From NCBI GenBank assembly GCA_004026145.2, contig CP034976.1, positions 13,087,887 to 13,151,886 on the forward strand: a stretch of DNA of 64,000 bases, read 5' to 3'. This document shows positions 24,200-36,661 of the stretch, in pieces. A program made the position numbers and the translations under genes. This DNA comes from Takifugu bimaculatus (Eukaryota; Chordata; Actinopteri; Tetraodontiformes; Tetraodontidae). Position 1 is the stretch's first letter. Every line of letters starts with the position of its first letter. Under the pieces are notes generated by a model. It was not told the DNA's origin, did no database searches, and saw only the letters and a list, made by a program, of their open reading frames with translations.

Positions 24200-26261
24200 G
24201 TCTCAGCCTAAAACAGTTTCCTGCTCCACCAGAACGCAGATGCATCGTCTTTGGGGAGAAATAAATGCTTAAAAGCTCATTTCTGGTCCGATGGTTCAGC
24301 ATCCACCTGCACTCTGCAGCACGTTAGAGAATTAGAGACGCTAGTCGCCATGACGGGGACTCTTTTATCTGCACCCGTAACACACTGACAGCCTCTCTCT
24401 CTCTCTCTGCAGGTGTGTGTGTGTGATCCTTCTCTTTACTTCAGCTCAGTGTGCTTTTGGACACCTATAATTGGCAATAAAAAAGACAAAGTGCTCTCTC
24501 CAGTCCAGTGAGGGTCGTGTCAGAGAAAAAGCACTAAAGTCCATAATTGTGAAATATTTCTCCTGCAGGGCCACCAGGCTCTGGCAGCTCAGCTTGATAA
24601 TGTGCTTGTGAGGACACACTCATTTAAAACACACACCGCCGGGTATTTACCTACAATGCTGATGTATTATTGTCGCCAGCAACACAACACAAACGTGTTT
24701 TTAATGTCTGAAAGCGACAACTTCCAGCAACCGAAGGAAATGAGAAGGAATGACAAAACTGTGAGCCTCCGGGAAGGAATTTTGATTTCATTCTAATTTA
24801 TGAGTATCAATATTTATACGGCAGAATTTACACGGACATAAATCATTTTTATCTTTTACATTTTTTTACTATATCTCTTCACAGAAACAGTGCAATAATG
24901 TGCATTAGTCACACAGAGTCTGTTTAACTTTGCTTTTACTTTCGTGAAGTTTATCTGTCATGTTTATTTGAATACATCTGCTGACATAAGAGGAACCTAA
25001 AAAGTTCCCTTCTTTGGTTACTGGTCAGCACTTTATGATTTGATGAATCATTAGTCAGGAGCAGCAATGTTTTGTTGAAGCATGATCGTAGGTTTTTAAT
25101 CAAAAGGACCGAGACTTGGCAGCACAAACAGGAAACGCAGAAGTGTGGCAGGAAAAACATCTGCAAGTGAAACCAGAGCAGGTTCATGTTGTAAATGCTC
25201 ATTCTTTACAGCCACGGGGGACATAATACAATCTCAATTATTTCACAAACTGCGGCAATAAAATCTTGATGAAATATTGTATGTGCCACCAGGGAGGAAT
25301 TCCAATGTACCACAGATTTTTATGTCCTCTCTCTTGCAGTGAAATCTCCTTTGCTGGCTGGTTTAACGCATCAAGTGTGTGGTTTACAGTTGATCCTTCG
25401 ATATGTTATAACGTAAAAATTTAGTTCTATTTCAGTGTTCGAGATACCTTATCGGTCTAGGTGCAAAACCAGGACAGTAAATCTGCTACACGGAATTTAG
25501 TCACTTTTTGGGACTTTTCACCACCTATTCAGAAATCAGCCAAAACTTTTTGTAGCTCCACTATTCCAAAATAAAGTCTTCAAATTCAAGTGCATATATT
25601 TATGCTGACAATAACATTTCAAACCACATTAATGGTTGTAACGTTGTGCAAAATGCCTTTTCAGGCCCCATCAGAAAAGGTAAACAAGAAAAATGATGGA
25701 TTTTAATTAGCTGTTTGATTTGAGGGCTCTTCTAATGTGCTTGCAGGCTAATTATTAATCAAACGTTTGCTGAGATAATAATCTGTATTCAACCATGTTT
25801 GAAAGCCATCAATGTGTTATTTTAGGTGCTGTTGTTGATTTGATCTGCAGTTAAAGATGTTTGTTTGAATGGTTTGGAGAGCCAAAATGTAAATGTGACT
25901 GGCTTTGAATTTAGAACCTTTTGCGACCATATTTTTGAAAATGAGATCTCAGTAAAATGAAGGGCTAAAATTATTGCCTAGAAATTGACTCAAGATCAAA
26001 ATTCGAAGCCACATTAGCCACATTAGAAGACAATGTAAGAAAGTGGCATTTGTACGAGGCCTGACTCACAGACCGATTTTAGTGAAATGGGATTAGTTTG
26101 ATTACTGTCACATTAAGAACAAAATATGAGTCATTGGTGTGATGTAACATCATAAATGTGCTGTATTGTAGTTTTTAATCTAAATAGCTGATATGTTTTA
26201 GGAGAAAAATCCATGCATTCTAATTTCGCTTGACGCATTCTAATGTAGTGTGACCATATGA

Positions 26262-26640
26262 CCACTAGGTGTCACTATTTTGCGTGATCGATAGGACGAG
26301 TTTGAACGTATGCGCGTTTGCCCCGCCCACTCAGCATTATTGTCCAATCAACGCTTTCGTTCTTTTGTTGTCGTTCGTGTTCTGACAGCGGAACTGGATA
26401 ATCCCGTGTGCTAGGCTAAAACCTAAATATCAAGGTAATTCGCACTATCTTTGTTTTTAAATTCCTTTGTTGATATCTACATGTGCGTCCTATTGTTCAG
26501 TCATTCGTACCGTACTGTTGTGTGGATCAAAAAAACGTTAAAGTCTATAAAAGAATAGAGGCCTCACGTCTACAGCGCTAGTTAGCTGTTAGCTGCTGCC
26601 GGAGATTGTTGTTGTGGGAAGTGTAAGTATAAAAAATAAC
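26262..26640 (+). promoter_or_regulatory. Probable COPS7A promoter and noncoding first exon
   Basis: Contains a GC box (CCCCGCCCAC near 26321), a CCAAT box (GTCCAATCA near 26342) and two good donor sites (CAAG|GTAATT near 26433 and AAGT|GTAAGT near 26620) that could end untranslated first exons. The COPS7A start codon lies just after an acceptor at 28828, so an upstream noncoding exon is required. A weak CTCF-like CCACTAGGTGTCAC is near 26262. Confidence 0.45.
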
Positions 26641-28829
26641 ACGTTTCCTGACATTTTATACTCCTTTGATAGTCCCGTCGGAAAACGTCATTAAAAATTA
26701 TTCTCTGTCGGTATATTCGCACTATTTTAGTTATGAGACGCTCGGTTAGCTCAGCGTGGCTAATGTTAGTAGCTGGTATGTAAGAGCTTAATTTGAACTA
26801 TTGGGGTTAAGTTAGATCACCACCACAGGATCTATCATTAAACACTGTTGGAAACGGAATTTGGAGATTATTCATACTGCTAACAATTTAGCTTTTGATT
26901 CAAATCACCCGAGTTTTTGACCGCTTTCCAATTGTGATATTATATTTTCCATTTTATTGCCTAATTATGCTGTTTAGGAAATAAACATTGTCAGTTTCCT
27001 CAAGCAGATCAGCAGTAACCAAAAATACCTCGTATATACTAGTATTTCAAATATAATATCAACTTGTTTTACCCATTCCCATGCATACAAGGGATGAAGT
27101 GTTTCAACAAATGAGATTTTTCCATCATCTTCTCTATTTTCTCCCCAATTTAATTTGTGAGGATTTGGTTTAGAATGGCTGTAGATTTAAATGTGTGAGC
27201 CAGTTCCCAAAATCGCATCCCAGCTAATATCGTAATAAGATAATATGAATAAAATGCTCATTTGGAAGCTTTAGTTGCATGTTGTGCTGTAGAACCTTTG
27301 AGAAAAGTAAATGCTTAAATACTTCATAAGTGTCCTTGTGTCTAAATAGCCGTGATATTACAGTGTTGATGATATATGCAGTTATACTTATGGTGCATCT
27401 CTCAGGTAAGCCGTCTGCAGGTGAACAGCTGCCTCCTGAATATTCAGCAAGTTCAGGCCACCTGCTGAGTTCCTGCAGTCATCTTTCACCCAAAGGCATA
27501 AATTCAGTAATTAGTCACAGATGGCTGCAGCCCTGCGTTTGATTTGGTTTTTATTTAAATGCCTGAAATTAGAAGCTCAGAAAGTTATTTTTTTTCTTTG
27601 TTGTTGATGGAAGGACGAGCTTCTGTCTGTTGAGCCGCCGTCTGAAGGCCTTTTTTAGAGTGGTGCAACCTTTGGAAGCTCTGAGAGACCTCTTCATCTC
27701 GGAAGCTGCAGCCTGTGACGAAGTCGGACCAGCCACACTAATCTGAGCCCAGTGTTGCACATCCTCCTTCTCTTTTATTCATTTTACGAAATGGCCTCAA
27801 AACCAACGTGATGCAATTCCACTGACTGTATTGTGGATCTGAGAGACCACGTTTGGGTTCCCTCTGAAGACGTGTCATCTGTGATTAGGATCTCTAAATA
27901 TCCAGGGAACACGTCCTATGGAATTTTAATTAGTCTTTTTAGATGTTTTATGCCGTTTTTCCGTTTCCCCGCTGTTATTTTCTGGGTAATTGTATTATGA
28001 AGATGATGCATTGCATGGCCAAAGTGCAAAAAACATCAAAGCTAATCAGAAAATGCCTTTTTGTGGTGTTTCTGGGCAGATTGCTTTCATTACTTAATTG
28101 GGTTATTATTCTTTTGTTGCCCTGAGCGCACAATGCTTAAATGACTTTATGCTGCTGATGAATGTACCGGTACATACATCCCATGCTCTGCTGCCGCTGC
28201 CTAATGTGCATCCTTTATCTATCCCAGTAACTCTCCAGGTAATTTCAAGGATAAGAGCTTTGGTCAACACTATTTTTTAATCGTGATTGTTTGTTTGTTT
28301 GCCCGGTCGTGAGCCCCCAAGTGTCTGGAGGCGTGACCAAGGTGGCGTGTGCTGTGTCCAGAATCGTTCTAGTCACTTTAATATTTGTAGATCATGAAAT
28401 GCGTGACACTAAATTAGATTTTCCTATCGATATAATAGAGCTGCTGCACAAATGTTTTCTCATATTCCGATAAAACCCCAAACGGAGCAGCAAAGATTAG
28501 GAGCTCTGAGGGACGTTGACCATTGATCTCTGAAGGCTCAAGGCCGAAGGGCTTTGATCATAAAGCTGCCGATACAGCGCTGCTGGCATCACCTACCCTC
28601 ACCTTAACTACAAGACTACTGCCCAACTTCAGTGGAGCGTGTTCTGACGGGTCCTGGGCTCATCACACGGTCCGACACACGGTCTTAATGAAAGGCAAAC
28701 CAGCGCCTCCATCTCTAATCATAATCTGCCGCCTCGATCAGCGGTCGGAGGCTCACCCTCGCTGCTGTGTGTTGATCACGCTCCCATTTGCTGCGTCGCT
28801 CTTCAGTGTCTCTGCTTCCTGTGTTCCAG

Positions 28830-31800
28830 ATGGAGTCGGAGCAGCTGCTGTCTTTGTCGGGCTCAGCTCTGGCCCAGGCGGTCAGCTCTCTGCTGGAGAC
28901 CCCGGGGCTCTACGTCTTCTCCGACATACTGGAGCTGCCCAATGTCAAAGAGGTGAGTACCACCTCACGCTTCCTGTTCCTCCGTCTGTGGCGCAGCAGG
29001 TAACAGGTGTAAATATCAGGGGATGAAGGATTTGTCAAATTAGCCTGACATTTAGCCACACGAACAACATTTCCATCTGGGACAAAAGCATTAAAGCAAA
29101 ATGTGGTCGATTCGACTGAACCTGGCTCGGCGTTTGCAGCACCCGGGACCAGTTACGGAGAATTTTCCTCCATTTCCTCCAACCTCCATTAACTTGGAAT
29201 AAAAGATTCCAGAACTGCGATTCGCTGTTGTAATATTTAACACCTGAACTAAACAAAAGGAGACAGATTTTGATTCCAGGTGTGAACGTGTGGTTCGATG
29301 TCCCACTGTGCACAGACGGAACGCATCAGCACCGTTCACCTGTGGAGGGGATATTTATTATTAATCCTGTATTCTACATAATATTCTCTGTGGTTCCTCC
29401 CACAGCTGGAGAACGGCCCCCATGCTCCCGTCTACCAGCTCCTCAACCTCTTTGCCTATGGAACCTACTGCGACTACAAAGGTATTTTCAGTGGCAGCAC
29501 AGCGTAAATAAGTTATGGAGGAGAGCTGCAAATTTTTTCTTATGAGCTGTGTTTCTGTGCTGCGGGGCGGATTCCTCCAGCTCCCTCACCTGCCAGACTG
29601 CAGCAGCAGCCTCTGACTGACTGAAGCGCTCGCACAAATGCACAACAAAGCACTCTTTTGTGATTCAATTTGCCGTTCCTGTTATGCACCAGGACGCTTC
29701 GGCAAGAAATAGAATATTAATTATGTCTAATTTAATGCTGAGCATCATCCAGTAGCCTGGGAAAAAAAAAATAGCCTACTTAATTGTTCCCTTCGCTTTG
29801 GAGTCACGCCGACTGGGAGCACGTTGACTTTGACAGGAGCCGTAGAGGAGCTGTCAGAGCTGCTGTCGGAGAGGCTGAGCGCCGTCACCCGAGGAGCCGG
29901 AGATCAGGTGCCGGTTACTGGAGGCTGAATCCCGCCAGCATCCTCACTGCTCAGGCTGTCTGTACCCCAGCTTTAAAAAAGTGTCAATATTAGGCCGTGA
30001 GGGCGTTTAAAGGGGCACCAAACCCGGCTGGCGGATTTCATCCGTGCCGTTATTCCCTTGTGTGTAATTGCTCCGTGTTTTCAGAGAGAGCAGCCTCTCT
30101 ACCGGAGCTGACCCCCGCACAGAGGAACAAGCTCCGCCACCTTTCCATCATCAGCCTGGCGTCCAATCTGAAGGTACTGGCCCATCCATTGGAAGTTGCT
30201 CACACGTTGAGTGATTTAACCTGGTCACATTAAAGAGAAACTCATATATTCGGATTCTTTATTCACATGTTTCAAGTGTTTAATTCTTTGAGTTTTAATG
30301 ATCCGCTACAGTCTAGATAAAAGGGCGCGTGGACTGCTGAATTACTCCTATAACCTTTAATTATGTGCAGCTTGGCTGTAAATTTATTTTTATTGTCTAT
30401 CGCTCCCAAGAACAATTCTTGGCATCATGTTGGTCCTTATGATCATTTAAGTTCTTAATCGTGGGACCCTGAGAAATGACTGTCAAAATATCCTGAGTGA
30501 ATCTTATTTGGACAAGAAAATATAAAACCTTCAGCTACTATTCGTATCCAGATCTGGAAGCTGTGTCGCAGTAGATTTCTGACCCTTTCATTCCCACCGC
30601 CTGGTTTTTTGCATTGTGACTGGATCTTTAATGAGATCAAAGTCAACGATATCTGCACTTATTTTTATGAAGCGTTTCATCAACCTCCTGCCGTCTCTGG
30701 AAAAGATCTCCCTGAGCACTGTCTCTGCTATTTTAAACTGCTTAAAACCTGTCCCACGAGTCCTCCTCATTACCCCCAACAGCTCTTTATCTTCAGAGCT
30801 CTTTTAGGCACCGAGACACTCGGTGAACAACTTTCATCTTTAGAAAAGCCGTCATACCTTCAGAGGGAAACTAGTTATAAGAATTTTCTTAGAAATCTGC
30901 CACCTAGATGAGCTCTTTCTTCCTAAAACTTTATGATTATGGCCACTGGTCACCGTTCTGCTTTTGACCTTTTCCTTTTGTCTTCATGCTAAATAATTAA
31001 CTGAATTTCACCACCTTGGTGCCCTTTGTCAAATTTTATTTTTACACTTTCCATTACTGTTGCTCCTTTCATCCTTTCACCCCCCCTTATTCCTCTTGAA
31101 AGTGTCAGTGTCGTCCCCGTAGGAAGGCGTGAACTTCATAATTGGACAGTGGGAGACTGTAAAACTGTCGTCCTCCTGTGGCACTGACATTTAGACAAAT
31201 GGGCGCTTCAGCAAGTCCTCGTCCCAAAGTTAAAAGGAGCCTCAAATTGAGCGTCTTGTTTTAAAAAGAGCAAACAAACTAGAGGAGGTGTTGTGCTTCT
31301 CCCCCTCAGTGCCTGCCCTACTCGCTGCTGCTGCAGCAGCTGGAGCTGAAGAACGTGCGGGAGCTGGAGGACCTGCTGATCGAGGCCGTTTATTGTGACA
31401 TTATCCAGGGCAAACTGGACCAGAGGAACCAGCAGGTGGAGGTAGACTGCAGCGTCGGCCGCGACCTGGGCCCCAACGAGCTTCCAAACATAGTTAATAC
31501 GCTGCAGGAGTGGTCAGTGTCCAGCCTGTCTCAGCTTTATGTTGCCAGTCTCTGTGTTTGGAACTCCTAACAGCTGACTCCCTGTCGTCTCCGATGTCTC
31601 CCTGTTGTCTCCCGATGTCTCCCGATGTCTCCTGTCGTCTCCCGATGTCTCCCGATGTCTCCTGTCGTCTCCCGATGTCTCCTGTTGTCTCCTGTCGTCT
31701 CCGTCATCTCCCGATGTCTCCTGTCGTCTCTGTCGTCTCCCGATGTCTCCTGTCGTCTCTGTCGTCTCCCGATGTCTCCCGTCGTCTCCTGTCGTCTCCC

Positions 31801-34800
31801 GATGTCTCCTGTCGTCTCTGTCGTCTCCTGTCGTCTCCCGATGTCTCCTGTCGTCTCCCGATGTCTCCTGTCGTCTCCCGATGTCTCCTGTCGTCTCTGT
31901 CGTCTCTGTCGTCTCCCGTCGTCTCCTGTCGTCTCCCGATGTCTCCTGTTGTCTCCCATCGTCTCCCATCGTCTCCTGTTGTCTCCTGTTGTCTCCTGTC
32001 ATCTCCTGTCGTCTCTGTCGTCTCCTGTCGTCTCTGTCGTCTCTGTCGTCTCTGTCGTCTCCTGTTGTCTCCTGTCGTCTCTGTCGTCTCCCGATGTCTC
32101 CTGTTGTCTCCTGTCGTCTCCCGATGTCTCCTGTCGTCTCCTGTTGTCTCTGTCGTCTCCCGATGTCTCCCGTCGTCTCCTGTCGTCTCTGTCGTCTCCT
32201 GTCGTCTCCTGTCGTCTCCTGTCGTCTCCCGATGTCTCCCGTCGTCTCCTGTCGTCTCCTGTCATCTCCTGTCGTCTCTGTCGTCTCCCGATGTCTCCTG
32301 TCGTCTCTTGTCGTCTCCTGTCGTCTCCCGATGTCTCCCGTCGTCTCCTGTCGTCTCCCGATGTCTCCTGTCGTCTCTGTCGTCTCCCGTCGTCTCCTGT
32401 CGTCTCTGTCGTCTCCCGATGTCTCCTGTCGTCTCTTGTCGTCTCCTGTCGTCTCCTGTCGTCTCCCGATGTCTCCTGTCGTCTCCCGTCGTCTCCTGTC
32501 GTCTCTTGTCGTCTCCTGTCGTCTCCCGTCGTCTCCCGTCGTCTCCTGTCGTCTCTTGTCGTCTCCTGTCGTCTCCCGTCGTCTCCTGTCGTCTCCCATC
32601 GTCTCCTGTCGTCTCTGTCGTCTCCCGATGTCTCCCGTCGTCTCCTGTCGTCTCTGTCGTCTCCTGTCGTCTCCCGATGTCTCCTGTCGTCTCTTGTCGT
32701 CTCCCGTCGTCTCCCGATGTCTCCCGTCGTCTCCCGTCGTCTCTGTCGTCTCTGTCGTCTCCTGTCGTCTCCCGATGTCTCCTGTCGTCTCCTGTCGTCT
32801 CCTGTCGTCTCTGTCGTCTCTGTCGTCTCTGTCGTCTCTGTCGTCTCCTGTCGTCTCCTGTCGTCTCTGTCGTCTCTGTCGTCTCTGTCGTCTCTGTCGT
32901 CTCCTGTCGTCTCCTGTCGTCTCCCGTCGTCTCCTGTCGTCTCCTGTCGTCTCCCGATGTCTCCCATCGTCTCCCGATGTCTCCCGTCGTCTCCTGTCGT
33001 CTCCCGATGTCTCCTGTCGTCTCCTGTCGTCTCTGTCGTCTCCCGATGTCTCCTGTCGTCTCCTGTCGTCTCTGTCGTCTCCCGATGTCTCCCGTCATCT
33101 CCCGATGTCTCCCGTCATCTCCCGATGTCTCCTGTCGTCTCTGTCATCTCCCGATGTCTCCCGTCATCTCCCGATGTCTCCTGTCGTCTCTGTCATCTCC
33201 CGATGTCTCCCGTCATCTCCCGATGTCTCCTGTCGTCTCTGTCGTCTCCCGATGTCTCCCGTCATCTCCCGATGTCTCTGTCGTCTCTGTCGTCTCCCTC
33301 CCAGGTGCACAGGTTGTGAGGCAGTGCTGTGTGGTATCGAGGAGCAGGTCTCGAGGGCTAACCAGTACAGAGAGAGCCAGTTAAAGGTTAAAATCCAAGT
33401 TGAAACAGAGGTCAGTCACTTTTCTTTCATCCTGCTGTCTGATTCCACCTTCAGAAAAATACAACACTCTTCCATCCTTTGGGTTTGATCTTAACCTTTG
33501 CATTTCTCTTGACTCTCTATATCTTTTCTTAATTATGAAATGTTGATGAAATATTGAAAATGCTAATTAGCAGCTCTTCCTGGCCGCACACGCAGTAAAA
33601 CTTCTGAATGGAAGTGGTGAGCAAAGATTTTGAAAATAGTTTCTTTTGCTAAAGTAATGCTACAGTGTCTCTTCCTGAAAATTTGTGGAGTCAATAAAGC
33701 AAATTAGGACATCAATTTAAATCTGAAAATGTAAGAATCAGCGTATAAATGCTGTGCTTGTTACTTCAGTTTTTATTACCAGTGAAACGTGTTTATGTTC
33801 ACATTTCAATGGTCTCCATCATTTTAAATAGACATTTTTAATCCCTTTAATTAGGCATTTTATTAGTTCAGATTTTAGCTCCCATTGAATGAACACGATT
33901 GGTTATTTTTTGGATTTCTTTGCTCTTAGGTATCCAACCTCCAGAAAACCTTAAAAGCCAGCGCCGCCTCGCCGTCCTCTGGCCCCGCCCCTGCTGGAGC
34001 CGCCTCCAATCAGGATGCAGACCAGCCGGCAGAGCCACGTGACCCCGCCTCCTCCCAGGAGCCCCGGCAACCAGGCAAAAAAAGTTCAAAAGTGAAAGGG
34101 TGAGAACCTGGGAGATGATGGAAACGAAACCTTTTCTGAGGTGTTTCGTCTGGCTGAACAATTTAAAACCATCCCAAGTCAAAATCGGAACACAAACTTC
34201 CCTGCGCGGTGCGGCTTTCTCATAAAAATGTCATTTTTTGCCATTTTTCCTCCTCCAGTATAAAGCAGCCCAGAATTCTCCACCAAAGAGGGTTTAAATT
34301 ACCTGCTAAAACCCACATTTAGTCTAAAATGCTTCAAGATTTCAAGAGCTCGCCGTGTTTTCATGGGTCTTTCTTATTTGCCTCTGATTTAAAACTCTCT
34401 TTTTTGTGTAGTTTGTGTCTGCATAAAATGCTTATTATCACCCGACGCTATCTGGGGTTCTTTTTTGCCACGTTCACACCTGTGCTGGGCTGTAAGTGCC
34501 AGCGGATGTGCACACGCCTCAGGTGTTTGCCTCCAGGAGGAGCCGTTTGCCCCTCCAGTGAGCAGAGCGCCCGTTTGATTGTCGCCAGTTTGTTTTCACT
34601 GGCAACCTGAAAGCGGTGATTATTTTCCTGGCTGCGTCTCACGTCCTGATGAAGCTCGGAGCCTGTAATTTCCATCACTCGGCGCTGTGCACGGAACAAA
34701 TGATGATCCACTTCATGTTTTGAAATCCAAATGACTGATAGCTTAACCTCAATCGTCTAATTATGACGGATTTTGACACCATTTCCTTGTGATGCTATTT

Positions 34801-34966
34801 TGGAAACAGGACTCGAGCTATAATTAGAAACGGCTTCTTTGCACATGCACCGTATATATTATTGGTCATAATTGGTATTGAAGCTGGAGAGGAGCTTATA
34901 AATTTCACGCCTGGTTTTCCACTCAGGTTGCGTGGAAGTGGGAAGATCTGGTCCAAGTCCAACTGA
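28830..34966 (+). CDS. cops7a: COP9 signalosome complex subunit 7a
   Basis: PCI-domain subunit of the COP9 signalosome, which removes NEDD8 from cullin-RING ligases. Exons: 28830-28952, 29406-29481, 30085-30173, 31310-31512, 33305-33410, 33930-34099, 34927-34966; 807 nt, 268 aa, phases consistent. Conserved stretches: TPGLYVFSDILELPNV, LLNLFAYGTYCDY, RELEDLLIEAVYCDIIQG, GIEEQVSRANQY and the end GLRGSGKIWSKSN, which matches the human COPS7A tail and separates it from COPS7B. The Ala/Pro/Ser-rich segment in exon 6 is variable in the family. The start codon follows its acceptor directly. An alternative last exon at 34259 (acceptor 34257-34258) is open but not conserved. Intron 4 holds the minisatellite at 31580-33302. 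Confidence 0.95.
31580..33302. repeat. 1.7 kb minisatellite in COPS7A intron 4, TGTCGTCTCC/CGATGTCTCC units
   Basis: Roughly 170 copies of 9-10 base units: TGTCGTCTCC, CGATGTCTCC, TGTCGTCTC, with variants TGTTGTCTCC, CATCGTCTCC and GTCATCTCC. Variants are interspersed in higher-order patterns, suggesting recent expansion by slippage or unequal exchange. No unit contains a stop codon in any forward frame, so long frames (over 500 aa on plus, over 300 on minus) cross it; they are artefacts. The array lacks the dinucleotide AG on the plus strand and ends within a few bases of the exon 5 acceptor. Confidence 0.97.
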
Positions 34967-35365
34967 GGACGCGCGACTGAGACGTGGAGACAGATGGACA
35001 CGATTCACGGACAAACGTTGAGTAAGGAGGCCGGCGTTCTTGGGCGCCACAGTGACCCCAGGGAGCTTCATGGGAACTTTTATTTCATTTCCAAAACTCA
35101 CCATGACCGATTGAGAAACTGGCCCTGGCTGATGGATGACAGGAAGTGTCCTCGTCCGCTGTCTTTAATGACCTGGGAGGTGGACTCAGCGTGACGCATT
35201 AGTCTGGGACGGGGGAGAATTTGAGCTGGGACGGGAGCGGCGCATGTGAAACGCTCGTGCACCTTTCATGGTTTGAAGACGGCCTTTATGTTTAGAGAAC
35301 TTCTACATTGCTTTGTTGTCCTCCCTCCTCTGAGTTGTATGGAATGTGATTCTACCTTGTCAGGA

Positions 35366-35371
35366 AATAAA
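35366..35371 (+). terminator. COPS7A poly(A) signal
   Basis: AATAAA 400 bases after the COPS7A stop codon. Confidence 0.6.
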
Positions 35372-35558
35372 ACAGACCCCCGCACTTACCTTGGGCGTCT
35401 CATTAATGTCACCGTGGCTTCTCTTATCAAGCGCACGTCAGTGTGCACCTCTGGTGGCGAGCAGCTAAATGTTAACTCACAGAAGGGGGGTTACACATTA
35501 GGAGGTCAAGTAATTAATTAGGACACGTCTCCAAAGAGACTAATGTATAACAGCGCCC

Positions 35559-35573
35559 AAGCGCCCCCTGTGC
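35559..35573 (-). promoter_or_regulatory. CTCF-like motif, minus orientation
   Basis: On the minus strand this reads CACAGGGGGCGCTT, a good CTCF core. It lies just past the COPS7A 3' end and points opposite to the motifs at 1667 and 7988. Confidence 0.4.
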
Positions 35574-36655
35574 ACAGCCATCATGGCAAAACACACACGG
35601 GCTTCATTCATATTTCATCGGAGCGTGTTTTTATCCAGAGCTTCTATTTCAATGTCAGAATTGCTTGTTAAAATTGTCCGCGACCCCCCCCCCCCCACAT
35701 CCATCACACAGACAAAATTGCCTTTGTCACGCCGGCTCAGCCTGTCTCTCACTCTTAATTCTGTCCTCTCTCGCTCTAAACTCCCACCTCTCCATCCCTA
35801 GTGACATTAATGGCAGCAATTAGCTGACCAGCAGCACCAGTGCAGAGAGGAGCCGACAGGCTGATTATCTGCCCCGTCCACCAAACCCCTCATTTCCCCC
35901 CATCTTCAGCATCGCTCCTCGCTATAAATAGCAGCGTTAATTTCAGTCGGTGTGGACGAGCTTGATGGGTTTGGTTTTTTAAGCAGACTGGAGCTGTGAA
36001 GTCTAACAGCTGCACACCTCTCCGAGTGTTCCGCGCCAGCATATGTGAGAATTCTGGAGAGAGCGACTCCAGTTTGCACCTAACTTCAGCATTATCGCGG
36101 CGTTTGTGCTCAGCATGTGGCGGCATCTGACTCCATAACGAGTTTCTCATTAAAAACCTGAGTGGAACGGCATCAATCACCGACCCGTCGGAAAAATGCA
36201 CCAGGAAATTGTCGCCCTAACCGGGGAGAGTTTCGAGACGCCGGGGTGGTAATTTTCATAGCCAGCGTAGATGTTTATTGACGTGTTGTTTTACAGGAAA
36301 TTCTCGCTCGGCATTCGGCTAATGTTTCCGAAATGAGAGGAATCCATGTGAGGTGAGGAGATAAGGAGAAGCTTTTACACACCAGCAGCGGCCTTATTAT
36401 TTGGTTTTAGCTGCTCCTCAATGGTGGAATCGTGATTGGCACTTGGGAGACTTCAAAACCGACACGATGCGTCGGACTAAATGTTCACTTGGGGGGGAAA
36501 AAGATTAGAAAAACAGGGCCGGCTATTAAAATGTGCGGGCTGCGCGGCGTCATTTCCATAAAGCGTTGCGGATCACAGGGCTCCTGAGGGGGTTCCATTC
36601 AGCACACACAGGAAATAAACAGATGCACACAAAGCTACGACGCTACTGTTGTGCC

Positions 36656-36661
36656 TTTATT
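36656..36661 (-). terminator. Minus-strand poly(A) signal, probably PIANP
   Basis: TTTATT on the plus strand is AATAAA on the minus strand. It is the first clear signal past the recognised PIANP exons, about 3.9 kb away; assignment is inferred. Confidence 0.4.

Larger units (their letters stand above)
22626..26261. other. AT-rich intergenic DNA downstream of CD4-1
   Basis: After the CD4-1 3' UTR there is about 3.4 kb of AT-rich DNA with only short frames lacking recognisable domains. In the human order PTMS, LAG3 and MLF2 lie near here; no exon of any of them was recognised. Confidence 0.45.
34967..36655. other. COPS7A 3' UTR and convergent intergenic DNA
   Basis: Noncoding. COPS7A (+) and the PIANP transcript (-) end toward each other here. 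C-runs occur near 35686-35697. No exon recognised. Confidence 0.5.

Noticed and set aside
31510..33488. Very long frames (up to 627 aa on plus, 361 aa on minus) across 31.5-33.5 kb
   Set aside because: They translate a minisatellite whose units contain no stop codon, are open in several frames on both strands at once, and lie inside a COPS7A intron.
34259..34316. Alternative COPS7A last exon after the acceptor at 34257-34258
   Set aside because: It joins in phase, but its sequence is not conserved, while 34927-34966 encodes the family tail GLRGSGKIWSKSN.
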